Source: Cubamyces lactineus
Taxonomy: Eukaryota > Basidiomycota > Agaricomycetes > Polyporales > Polyporaceae
Assembly (NCBI GenBank): GCA_022376465.1
Contig: JACDTU010000014.1
Location: 496,001-560,000 of the forward strand
Direction of reading: 5' to 3'
DNA length: 64,000 nucleotides
A program made the translations under genes and the position numbers. Positions 22,960 to 34,193 of the stretch are shown in pieces (positions within the stretch are counted from its first letter, which is position 1; each line of letters starts with the position of its first letter). The notes beneath the pieces were generated by a model. It saw nothing but the letters and a program-made list of their open reading frames with translations. It was not told the DNA's origin and did no database searches.

Positions 22960-25900
22960 CTACCGCTTGCTTGAGCTCTTCGTCATGCTCCTCCGCGCCT
23001 TCTTATCCTTCCCCTCCGTCTGCCCCGCATCGTCCGCCTTCCGTTTCGTACCCGCAGACGCAGCGCTCGTCTTCACCGACACCAGCGTCGACTTGCCTGC
23101 CGCATCCCCTGACGCGATCTTTGCGACCTGCGCCTCCGCCGCGCTCCAGTCTGCCGCCGAGTCGTTTATCGCGTACCTGCGTGGTGAATAGAACGAGCTC
23201 GGTCAGTATCCAATCACTCGCAGCGAAGTGGAAGATGAAGAAGATCGGGAAAGAAGGAAGACATGAATCGCCAAGTGGGTGGATCGTATCAGCCAAGCGC
23301 GCCCAGCCTACCCCAGATGCGGGGCCCCGCGTGCGAAGCCATCCATCCTATGAACCCTCGGAAGATCGAACGGCGGGAAGTTCGCGTGACGATCCAGCAC
23401 CCGACGCGAGCCACCTCGCTGGTTGACTAGCAGAGTTGCACCGATGCACACGCGACACGGGAAAGCCGACGCACCCAAAGCCCCAGTGCCACAATGCCAC
23501 AATGCCACAAGCACGCCGAGCGGGTCTCCCGTCCTCGCATCCACGTCCAACGCGCAAAAACACTCGTACTCACTTGCTGAGATCCAGCGCGTCGATCATC
23601 GCCCGCTGCTTCTCCCTTAGCGCGCGCGCGGCCTCGTCGCCCGCCTCCGCGAGTTCGTCCTCCAGGCTCGTCTCGAGCGGCTTCCACTCCGCCGCGCGGC
23701 CCTCCGCGTCCGTGCGCGCGACTGCCGCCGCGGCGCGTTCGTCCGGCAGTTGCGCGCTGATCGCCGCTTTTTGCACGTCGAGCAGGCGTTTGCTGATCTT
23801 CTTCACGACCTTGACGAAGAGTGCGAGCGCTTGCGAGACGGGTAGCGAGAGCTCGGTCTGGCACAGTCGGGCGTAGGTGAATGAGTAAGGATACAGCTGT
23901 ACGATAGGTTGTGAATGGGCGTACCTCGATCTCTTCGATCGTCTTGCGCTGCAAGCCAAGCGCGAGGAGGATGGAGCTCTGCACCGCGCTGAGGTGCACC
24001 TCCGGGCCGAGTCGCTTCTCAAAGTAGAGCTGCGCGACGGTTGGGAGGAGGTCCATGATGACGTGGTAGTCGAGCTGATTGTTCGCGTACGAGTCGAGCC
24101 GCTTGAGGTCGAATGGCGAGAGCAGGAACGAGAGCTCTTGCGAGCCGATGCCTGTTGCACACAATGTCAGAGAACGCGCGTGTTGAGTACAATGTGACTG
24201 GGAAGGGAGAAGGCGGGCGATGGGATAGGGAGGATAGAAGAACGCACCTCGTGAGGGATCTTCGTCGAGCTTCTTCACTCCTGCGTTCGCGGCTTCGAGC
24301 ACACTCAGCGCCGTCACACTGCCGAACTCACGGAACTTGAAGGAGAGCAATGAGAGGAACCGTCTCCGGAAATCTAGAATACACCTTGAGCCTTTCAGTG
24401 TATGCATCATGTACGGCGGAAAACTCACCCTTCGCAAACTCAGCGAGCCACTCGAGCTCGCTCTCCGTCGAGGAGTTCAGCCCGCGCACCATTACGCACG
24501 TGTGCTCGCCGGTAAGCTCGCTCTGCGTTTGGCGCAGGTACAGCGGTATGTACCCTGCCCGCTTCCAGAACCTGCAAACGAGATAAGAAGATAAGACAAT
24601 CGTCAATGAGCGTCTTAGCTGTCAGTAAGCCATTGCTAGGCGCACCTGAGGAGTGGAGGAGTGAGGCCGTACGATACGCCGAGGTAGTCGAGCGTCTCAG
24701 GTTTCCGCTCAGTGAGCCGTTGCAGGAGGGGCGGCATCGCGTTCGCAGATCGTACTTTTGGCTCGTCCGTGAGCAGATTTGTCGACTGCATTATCCGTTA
24801 GCAACCATCCTCTGCGAGCTATTATGTGCCGTACCTCGTCGAAGTTCGCAGGGTCGGGGTATGACGGCTCAGCCTGCGGCGCCTCATTGACATCGAAGTA
24901 CTCCCCGCTGTAGTACGCATTCAGCGCCTGCAGCGCCCGCGCACCATAGCCCATGTTCGCATAGTCCGGATGCGTCGCTATGCGTACGATGCGCGCCCCG
25001 GACAGCAGCGCGAACTTGCTCTCCTGGAACTGCTGCGAGATCAGCCAGGGGATCATGTCGCCACCCGCGCGGAAGCCGCGGCTCAGGCCGTCCATAATCG
25101 CCTGCTTGCTGATGTTGCCCTCGAGCGCGACCTGGAGGACGACGAGTGGCTCGGGCAGGTGGGTCTCGTCGTCCTTGATCGGCGGGAGGAGCACGAAGAG
25201 GTGGTGCGCGGGCGCGTCCGAGAGCAGCTGCAGGTCGTTCGGCTGGTTCTTGTAGTGGCTCGCGACGTAGAGCGCCATCATGCGCTGCAGGAACACCTCC
25301 GATGCGGGGTGGTAGCTGAAGAGCGTGTCCCGGCTGACATAGAACAGCTCACACTTGCTCGGGTGTGGCGTGCTCATGTGCACCGAACGCGGGAGCACCG
25401 TCGCGTCGAGGCAGAGCAGGCTGTTCAGCCACTTCTCGACCTTGTCGCCCGAGGCGTACCGGATAGGCGTCTCGAGCTTGATCTCGCGCAGCGTACGCGC
25501 CTTCGGCGGTGCCTTCGTGAGCGGCTTTTTGGAGGAAGAGGAAGCGGCCGTGGCGGCGTCCTCGGAGGCGGCGACGTCCTTGGTGAGTGATGGGCGTGTA
25601 CTTTCACGGAGCTGTTGGATGAGTTTGAGGGAGAGCGAGCGGCCGGTACCTTCATAACCATTGATGGTGGAGGCCATGAAGACGAGGTACGGGCCAATGA
25701 GATTCCGCACGAGAGGTAGAGGGATTGCGGCGGCCTCATCGATGATGACGAGTTCAGCCTGACCCAAGACGTGCGCATCTTGTGGTTGAATGTACTGATG
25801 TATACCATTCAGCGAGAATCAGCTCCGAGAGCGAATGATATACGTACCTGGATCGTCTGTCTGTGATTCCGGAAGACGTTCACGCGGACAATGGCCTTGT

Positions 25901-27148
25901 TGAAGTCCGGGTTTGTACTCTGTACGATATCATAGTCCAGATGCTCTTCATAACCGAGTGCATCCATGCCCTTGAAGATGAAGTCAAACAGCGTCTTCAG
26001 GTTCTCCGGACTAGGACTTGTGACAAAGATATTCGAGTAGCCGTGGGCGAGCGCAGCAGCGATAGACAGACCCAGAGCAGCAGACTTTCCACGACCACGA
26101 GCGGCAGTGAGGGTAACAGTCGAAGAGAGCGTCTTCTCCGCAATGGCATCCACGAAGGTGAGAATCGCCTGAGCCTGGTCGATCGTCTTGGCAAGCTTGA
26201 CGAGTTCACCGATAGGCTTCGTATCCGCAAGACTGTCCTTCAGATCCTTGAGCTCGGACTCTTCCTTGCTCTTTCCCCGGTCCTCCTCAATGGGCTTGAT
26301 GTCCTTGCCCCGAGATATCGGAAGCACGTTGAGCTCGTCATCCAGAACCAAGCAGTCCTCGCAAGAGCCCAGAGAGAGAATGAAACGCTCATTGAAACGC
26401 GCTACCACAGAGTCGTGTGCCGATGTCCGATACCGGGCGTGGACATCCTGTACGCTGTAAGTATCCCAGGCATTAGCGAACAACACAACAGACGCACCAT
26501 GGTCATGGTGTACAACTGCCGCAGCGACTTCATTGTCTTGAGCATGATCACGACCAACCCGCCACCCTCGACAGTCTCGATTGTCCGCGCGAGCAGGTTG
26601 GGCGTGATAGCCTCAAAGTCTTGCAGCACGCACATACCGAACGTTTGACCAAGGATTTTGTGGGACTCCTTGTAGTAGCTGAGACAGTATCAGGATACTG
26701 CGGTGGATCGGAGAAAAGCGTGTACGTACGTATAGCGAATGTCCGTAACGGTGATGAAGATCTCGAAGGGATCCTGCTCATTGGGCTCACGGATACCTCG
26801 CTTGATTTCCCTCTTAATCTTAGCCTCACGCTTCTTACGGTGTCTGGTAGGCTATCAGAATGGAGGCGCACTATACTAAGCAAAATTGAATGGCGTACGT
26901 TGTGAACCCGAGATCCTTTTTGTAGCACCATAGTACGGACGGGCGAGCGGACACTCGCGCTTGTGAGAGCAGGAAATGCAGGTTCACAATCTGTCCCTCC
27001 ATCATAAATACAGCGCTCGTAGCGTAGCACAAAGCGCACGCACCTGGTCCTTCCCCCTGTCTCCAACCAGGACTATGAATGACCGATGGTTTTTCTTGAC
27101 ATTATTGTTAATGAGGATAGGGATGCGAGGGTCGAGTTGTTTGCGCAT
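22960..27148 (-). CDS. kre33: RNA cytidine acetyltransferase Kre33/NAT10
   Basis: Kre33/NAT10 uses acetyl-CoA and ATP to make N4-acetylcytidine in 18S rRNA and tRNA and is needed for small-subunit assembly in the nucleolus. The start is ATG at 27146-27148 (MRKQLDPRIPILINNNVKK) and the stop TAG is at 22960-22962, giving about 1,080 residues. Seen in order are the TmcA-type N-terminal domain; Walker A ARGRGKSAALG near 26080; the Walker B-like VIIDEAAAIP near 25740; the GNAT acetyl-CoA loop RIATHPDYANMGYGARAL near 24950; and the tRNA-binding-like C-terminal domain. A Lys/Arg tail (TKRKADD, KDKKARRS) serves as a likely nucleolar signal. Most introns are short, but the last is 397 nt (23177-23573). 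Retaining it would stop translation right after LDLSK and remove the basic tail. Confidence 0.95.
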
Positions 27149-27736
27149 GAGTGCGAGGCGTCAGATAATACAATTAGGCCAGGTGCAGTTCGTAAATAAT
27201 GATAAGCCCTATGAGAGATACAGGAGGAGTGGCAGGAGGGGAGAGGGAGAGTGAGAGTGAGGCGGCCCTAGCAGAGTGCACAGAAACCTCTTCCGCTGCA
27301 GCAGTCTGAGTTCGGGAGCACTGAGCATGGTCAACAGGCGCCCAAAAAGTTTTGGCATCGCCACCACGTGAGATAAGCGCCCGTCTTGGCAGTACGCCAT
27401 TGGCACACGGTCTTCGTGTGGGCTTTCGCCTCCACTGCCTTCCAGCCCTCAACTCGGCATCAACGCTACCAGCCATCTACTCCTCTGGCGGACTTCTGAT
27501 ATATGTATTGGCAACTGGCTACGGAGCCGATGTCTGGTCTGTGATTCATCTTGGCTGCGAATACACATCCTAAGTTTGATTATTCTGTTTCTTTTCACTC
27601 GGCCTTGCCCGTCTGGGTCGCTCGCGTGGGGAGGGGAGGTCGCCTCTACTATAGCTAGTTTGCACCTATCATGAAACTCCCTCTCCTGCGGTTGTGCGGT
27701 TGACCCGAGCGCCGACATTTATGTGTACACTGGTCA
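27149..27736. other. intergenic region, Kre33 promoter side
   Basis: These 588 bp lie between the divergent Kre33 gene and the unrecognised + gene. GA-rich stretches at 27230-27265 are CT-rich on the Kre33 strand, as in fungal leaders. I see no other feature. Confidence 0.4.
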
Positions 27737-28622
27737 ATGGTGCATGACGACGCTCGATCAGGGTGCAACTCTCATTCACGCCAGAAGAACGGTCCATTTA
27801 GCATAAATATCAAGAAATCAGAACTTCGATATCTGGAAGACTCGGAGCGCAGACATTCATCGGCCCCCCACTACTATCACCTCACGTCGCAGCCAACGTT
27901 GCATACGATGTTGAATCTCATACGCAACCTGAGTTGCGGTCTACTTCCCTGTGGTACGACTAGGTAAGCACAGTTGTCTGTGTTGTTCGTCTATTCGATG
28001 TCAGTGACACCATTTCAGTGATAACCATGGCTATGGCTTCGATAGGAACCGTCTCGCAGCGAGTCAAAGTCCCTATGTGCAGTCACTGTCCATATCCAAT
28101 ACATCCACCGGAGACGATACAGCTATAACTCGGCCTGACAGAGTTGCCATCTCCGACACTCACAATAGCTTCATATTAGCCTCTTCCCGCAACCTATTTG
28201 GAAGCTCGTCGCATGACTCGAATCGAATGGCGCCCTTCAAGGAAATGGAGCGCCCTAGCATCTACCCTGCAGTAGGCCAAGGCAGCAGAGGGGACGTGCG
28301 TGGAAAGAACCGCGTGCGCGACGCATCAGCGGAAGTCCAAAACTGGGCCCATACTGCAGCCCTGATGCCCAATAGGCGCAATTCTACAAATCATGTCTCC
28401 GCCTGCTACCGACAGCGACAGAACCACTCCACACCGCCACTCTCAGTTCAATCTGTCGCACTCATGACGAACTACCCACAGATGCTTTTTGTGCCGCGGC
28501 TTAAGCCTATCGATACCGCCAGCCCTGTTGAAACCTTCGCAGGAGGGCCAGGCTGCTCCAACTCTTCTGGCTGGTACTCCTCCCGCAATCCTATCGCTCT
28601 TCCTGTGGAGAGCGTTTCATAA
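27737..28622 (+). CDS. unrecognised Ser/Asn-rich protein, two exons
   Basis: The two exons are 27737-27963 and 28019-28622. They join across a 55-nt intron with GTAAGC donor and TTTCAG acceptor, and the frame is kept through the junction (phase 2). The stop is TAA at 28620-28622. The product is 276 residues from the ATG at 27737. A second in-frame ATG at 27908 would give 219 residues starting MLNLIRNLSCGLLPC. The rest is rich in Ser, Asn, Arg and Pro with no transmembrane segment or recognised motif, so it is probably disordered. It lies between Kre33 and P450-3. A 600-nt open frame continuing across a correct intron supports a real gene, but the function is unknown. Confidence 0.5.
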
Positions 28623-29262
28623 CACGCATCCCTTCGCCTATCCCCATCTTCCCAAGTGACCCTTGCCCTCGATGTTCTCTGCTTTGATATGTATTTTTGT
28701 GGCCATCCAGCGAGAGACTTGTATACTATGCCTTTTGTTCGAGTATCGGACATGGGCCCGATAAGCATTGGCACACGAGCTACTAGGCTCCGAGCACTGG
28801 GGGTCCGGGGGATTGCTCATGATGAGACATGCGCAATGTGAGTGTGCTCCTGTTCGAAGTAAATGTCTGCACTAAGTACTGTTCCATCTACCACAGAAAA
28901 TCGCGACAACAGTAAGAGACATTCACTACCAAAAGCCCTGCAAACCTGGGTGCGCGAAAAGTTACGTTAGGTTCACCGTATCCTTCGATCCTGTGACAGC
29001 ATACGCTATGCTCCGGCCCTACCATGACGGCAGGACCAGCTGCTGCATCATGGGTGTAGAGCGCATGCTCACATGAAGTATAAAACTTCCATGCTGAGCA
29101 TTCAGGTGTCCCGCTCTACAACAGCACCTCACGGCAAACGGGCTTCCATTGCCCACGCTTGATAGCACAGCTGAGCTGAACCGCCAGAGCCCACTATGCC
29201 GCACTATATACACCCGCTGAGCTTTGCGTTTGCCAATTCATTCCCCTCTCCTCCTTCGCGCC
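28623..29262. other. intergenic region before P450-3
   Basis: These 640 bp hold the 3' end of the upstream unknown gene and the P450-3 promoter. Two TATA-like elements are present, TATAAAA at 29079-29085 and TATATA at 29205-29210. Nothing else was recognised. Confidence 0.5.
29205..29210 (+). promoter_or_regulatory. TATA box of P450-3
   Basis: TATATA lies about 55 bp upstream of the ATG at 29263, nearly the same spacing as in P450-1. It implies a very short 5' leader. Confidence 0.45.
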
Positions 29263-31386
29263 ATGATGGCTTGCACGCCTCAGCTCATCATAGAGATCCT
29301 ACTCGTCTCTGTGATGAGTCTCGGACTCATGACATATCTGCAGTATGTTGTTACATGGCGGGCCCGCGCGCGAGGGCGCCCACTCCCTCCTGGTCCTCGC
29401 GGATATCCCGTGATAGGTAATCTACTCAACATCCCACCATGGAAGCCCTGGGTTGGGTTCCGCGATCTTAGCACGAAGTTTGGTACGTGTGCACTATCAT
29501 CTGTGTCCCAGCTACGGCCATGACAAAGTATTTGTACCCTTTTACAGGAAACATCGTCTACCTCGATATCTTAGGGAAGCCCATGGTCGTCCTCAGCTCC
29601 CCGGAGGTCGTCACCGAGTTCTTGGGGAGATGCGCTTCCAACTCATCCGATAGAGTGGAAAGCGCCCTCGTTCATGTGTTCGTAACTCAGCACCGGCATC
29701 ACAACATGCGCATCGTGGGGCTGATGTTCATAATTGCCTTGTAGGTCAGGGCAAGCGTTCAACTTCGGCCTGATGCGATATGGCGAGCGGTGGAGAAGCC
29801 ATCGCCGCATGTTTTGGCAACATTTCAGTCCAGACAAGATCGTCAACTATAGACCGGTGCAACGTGCTACCACATACACCTTCCTGAACAAAGTACTCAG
29901 CAATCCTGCTAACTGGAAGCGACTTGCCCAGTAGTAAGTGTATCCTGTGCGATCAGGGCCCGCCTCAACGTCTCCTGCAGCGTAGTCACAGCTTCGACGA
30001 TGAAGTTGACGTACGACATCAATGTCAATGATGAAGACGATATCTGGGTGGATATTGTGGACGATGCAGTGGTCGGCTTGCGTGTAGTCACCGTCACTGC
30101 ACAATTTCTGCTTCAGCATTTTCCATTCGTGAGACATGTACCATCGTGGTTCCCCGGGGCCGGATTCCACAGAGAGCTTGCGAGTACAAGGAGGTCGAGC
30201 GAATTCATGCTCGAGGTACCATTCTCCCAAGCGAAAACGCAGGGGGTGAGTCTCTCTTGGATGCTTCCTGTAGAAGTTGGCGGTCGGGCCTGAGCCTCTG
30301 CCAGTAAACTTACGACGAAAACAGAGCCAAGGCAGCAAATGCATAGTCGCGAAACTCTTGCAAAGAATCACCGAGTCTTGCGAAGCGGGAGCGCAGGAAG
30401 CAAATGGAAACATCGCGAGAAACGTCGCGTCAGTAATGGTTCAAGGTCTGTCCCCCTTCTTTCGCCTCGCACTACCGATGACTTACGCTCGCGTTGTCGA
30501 TGGTATAGGGGGCTCAGACACGGTTCGTGCTAGCTGAGTTACTATCTGGCTTTGTCCAATGGATCACCTTCCATAGACTTTCTCGAGCATACAAGCACTC
30601 TTCTTAGGGCTCTCATTGAACATCGATGCTCAGAAGAAAGCACAAGCGGAGCTTGCTACAGTAGTGGGACCCAACCGCCTCCCAGACTTCGACGACCGTG
30701 ACGCGCTTATCTACGTGAACGCCATCATCAAGGAAGGCCTACGTTGGCATACCATGCTTCCCTTGGGCGTCGCGCATCGAACTGCAGAGGACAGCGAGCT
30801 TCAGGGCTACTTCATACCTGCCGGTACAGTAATTACACCAAACACTTGGTACGTCTGATATCTATTGCCTCTAGATTGGGCCTCTATAAGTGATCCCTCT
30901 TAGGGCTGTTATGCGCGATCCGAATATCTATCCAGAACCTGAGAGGTTCATACCCGAACGCTTCATACGTGACGGGAAGCTGGACCCGGATATATTGGAT
31001 CCTGCCAAGTTCGTCTTCGGATTTGGAAGGAGGTAAGCGTCAGCCAGTATCAGCTACATCTTGGGCTGACAATGTCGTCAGAATATGCCCTGGGCGACAC
31101 TTCGCAGATTCAACCTTATTCATCACCATAGCTTGCACGCTGCACGTATTTGATATCCGTCCGCCCCTAGACAAAGACGGGCGTCCCATCCGGATAGAAC
31201 TCGAGCAATCGCACGGATTCCTGTCGTACGTACTCCGCGATCATACTTCAACGTCGCACTTGTTGAAACTGACGATCCATTGCGACCTGGTACTTGGACA
31301 GATATCCAGAGGATTGTCGGTGCACTGTGATCCCTCGGTCGGCGGAAGCTGAAGCACTAATAAGGATCTCGGTGGAAGGCCTTTGA
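29263..31386 (+). CDS. cytochrome P450 monooxygenase, copy 3
   Basis: Ten exons give 522 residues: 29263-29482, 29548-29677, 29745-29933, 29981-30245, 30325-30445, 30509-30522, 30577-30848, 30904-31032, 31082-31225 and 31302-31386. The frame is intact throughout. Key parts are the N-terminal anchor ([16 protein letters not shown]), hinge [26 protein letters not shown]-helix GGSDTT, ExxR as EGLRW, RFIPERF and haem loop [14 protein letters not shown]. It is a full-length ER monooxygenase and the third member of the local P450 family. Two introns have weaker donors (GTTCGT at 29678 and 30523). It faces a CoA-ligase-like gene with only 112 bp between the stops. The substrate is unknown. Confidence 0.92.
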
Positions 31387-31498
31387 ATTTAACCGAAGGT
31401 ACATTATGACGTTCCGGCTTTCTCATCGTACACTACAAGTTTAGGTCTTTAAGTATAACACACTGGGCTTGTCACGAGAACCCAAGCCCAAGATGAGC

Positions 31499-34193
31499 TT
31501 AGAGCTTAGTACGTATCTTGGACTGAGTCCCGGGTTGGATGAGTGTCACCTTACCCTCCTTTATGAGCTTTCTCAGTTGATCCCGGAGTAGTCGCCGGAG
31601 GAGCTTCCCACTAGGGTTTTTCGGCACGGCGTCGACGAACTCGACCCCCGCCAGCCATTTGTAGTTAGTAGTGTTTTGTGCAACATACTGCCATAGGGAT
31701 GTCCGTAACGATGTCATTTACCCGTGAACGCACAGAATGCACGAGAGATGCGTACCTTCATGATTGCTTCGCGTATATGTGTGGCCTCAATAGGGCCTTC
31801 GGCGGCCCGCACGTGGGTGGCTTCATTGAGGGTGACGAACGCGAAAGGGAGCTCGCCGGAGTAGTTGTCCGGCGCGCTAACGACGCAAGCGTCCACGACG
31901 TCTGGATGGTTGAGGAGCAGGCCCTCGAGCTCTGCTGGCGCGACTGTGAGGATGTTAACGCGTACGTCAGCGCCTAAAAGCCAAGGGGATATACGTCAAT
32001 ACAGACCCTGAAACCCGCGCACTTTGATGAGCTCCTACACCATTCGGCAGAGTAGTATCTCAGAATGCGGTGTGTCGGAGAGGAAGAGGAAAGGCCATAC
32101 CTTGATACGATCGATGATGAACAGCTCCTTCTGCTCGTTCACGTAACCTTCGTCTCCACTGTAGATCCATCCGTCGCGGTATGTCTCTGCGGTGCTACAT
32201 ATGCGATCAGCTTAACTAAGATCCACGGGCGACAGGCGATGCTGTATGACACTCACGTCTGGGGATCGTTATAGTATCCTATGGACATGCTCGGGCCCGT
32301 CATGATGAGTTGGCCAGGTTCGTTGTAGCCACCCCAGCTTCCGTCCGCCTTGAGGATCCTGAGGGCCGTGCCAGGAAGCATCACGCCTGCGCTACCAGGC
32401 GTGCTAACGTGCATGAACGGATGCTGGAATCCGAAGGTCGTGCATGTCTCGGTCATCCCGTAGCCCTGTCCGATTCTGCTGTTCGGCAGCACACGACTGA
32501 GGTCGTACGTGAGCTTGGCGCTGAGAGGTGCAGCACCGACGATTGTTATCTTGACGGAGGAGAGATCATACTGCTTTGTCAAAGGATGCTACAAAGGTAG
32601 ACGTGAGTGAGTGGATATCGCTGAGTGCAGGGCATTGAGTGGGGTACCTTGCAAAGGAGGACCACCATGGGTGGAACAAGCGGTAGGGCTCCAATGTTGA
32701 AGCGTACGATACTCCCCAACATGTTTTCGAATTTGAACTTTGGAACGATCACAAGAGTTCCCTACATCATCGCTGTTAGTCCCGATCAACCCCGCTATAA
32801 AACGAAAGTGAACGGACCCCGATGAAGGGGAAAAAGTGCATACAGACGACAATGCCGTAGATGTCTGTGAAAGGTGCATGTTAGGGGACCGCAATCGCTG
32901 GGGAAGTCGCCAAAACACACGCACGATAAAATGGAACCACTATGTGGTTGGTGAGTATACATGCCCTATCTTTATGTCCACAATGACGAGCGTACCTCCG
33001 AGCATACGGTCTCCGGGTGCATACATCTTATCTGTAATCGGCTTGTGGGCATCATGACGATTGACGTGCTGCTTCATCTGAATGACATTCGCAATGACCG
33101 AATGGTGAGGGATCATAACTGCCTATTATCAAAGAGTATACGAACAGAACATGAGCTACACCATCCATGTTCACCCAACACCGCACACAAAGAGATCATA
33201 TGGCTGTCTATGACGTACCTTAGCCCTACCCGTTGTCCCGCTGGAGAAAAATAAGAGTGCCAGCTTAGTCTTGCCCTCGCCAGGCTTCAGCCGCGGCTCG
33301 AGCCAAGTTTTCGGTTGGGTCAAGCCCTCCTTCACAAGCGCATCTACTGTCACGAACCCGTCACGGTCTTCGCAAGCTGTGTCGAAGACGACAACGCGGT
33401 TATCGGGGATGCCTGCTGCGTGCGCGGCTGCGAGCCCGACGGTCAACGAATCTGGGTGTACGAAGAGCGCTGACGCCCCTGCGGTCTGAAGCTGGTAGAC
33501 AAGCTCATCAACAGTATAAGTTGGGTTTGCGCCACTGAGAGTTAGATCAGCGCACTTGTACGAAGAAGGTTCAAGAGGAAAGCCCATACGTCATGATGCC
33601 TCCAAGGCGATGCGCTGCCCTGAAGATATACAATGCGTACGCAGTTAGAAATTAGGAAGCGGTAATCTAATGACAGATGTGTACGAACCATATCACTACC
33701 GGGTAGTCTATACGTTGTCGTATTAAGACCCGAAGCTCTACGAAGGGGGAAAATGCTCACCGACGTGATTAGGTCCGAATACGCAAACTACAGACACCAA
33801 TGAGGTTTTGGTGATTGCGCACCCAGAAGAACTAGCGTACCAACGTCATCGTTTCCTGCACAGTGCCGATTCTATGAGCCTGGTGATCCCTTGTGGCTGA
33901 GAGACGCACTTACCGAAATTCCAGCGGATATGCATAGCATTTGCGAGACCCCAGACGCGGGCACGCAGCTGGTCTGAGGTAATTTCGCGCCCGGTTGTGT
34001 CTTCGATGAACCATGTTGGGGGACGTTCGTGCAAGGCCTCGCCACCGAGAGGGTGGTGGGCGTCGAAGAAGAACTGGGGAATGGTCAGATCATCGGGGAT
34101 GGGCGCTAGAGGATCGCCATCTCCGTATATGGTGGGAATGTTCGTGGCGCTGTTGCTCTGCCGTTCCTCCGCGCCTGAACCGTGGTTGCTCAT
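31499..34193 (-). CDS. 4-coumarate-CoA-ligase-like acyl-CoA synthetase (ANL superfamily)
   Basis: Adenylate-forming enzymes of this type activate a carboxylic acid as acyl-AMP and then transfer it to CoA. The start is ATG at 34191-34193 and the stop TAA is at 31499-31501, with about ten introns. Core motifs are seen: the P-loop SSGTTGRAK near 33240, the A5 motif GYGMTET near 32455, the A7-type GWIYSGDEGY near 32160, the hinge region DRIKELIKVRGFQ near 32020-32115, and the catalytic Lys block KNPSGKLLRR near 31590. The protein ends IRTKL, which is close to but not a canonical peroxisomal PTS1. The size, about 570 residues, suits 4CL or fungal acyl-CoA ligases. Substrate could be an aromatic acid or a fatty acid. 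The convergent P450-3 makes joint work possible but unproven. Confidence 0.88.

Noticed and set aside
12780..34193. secondary-metabolite gene cluster
   Set aside because: Three P450s, a transporter and a CoA ligase are present. There is no polyketide synthase, NRPS or terpene synthase, and housekeeping Kre33 lies in the middle.
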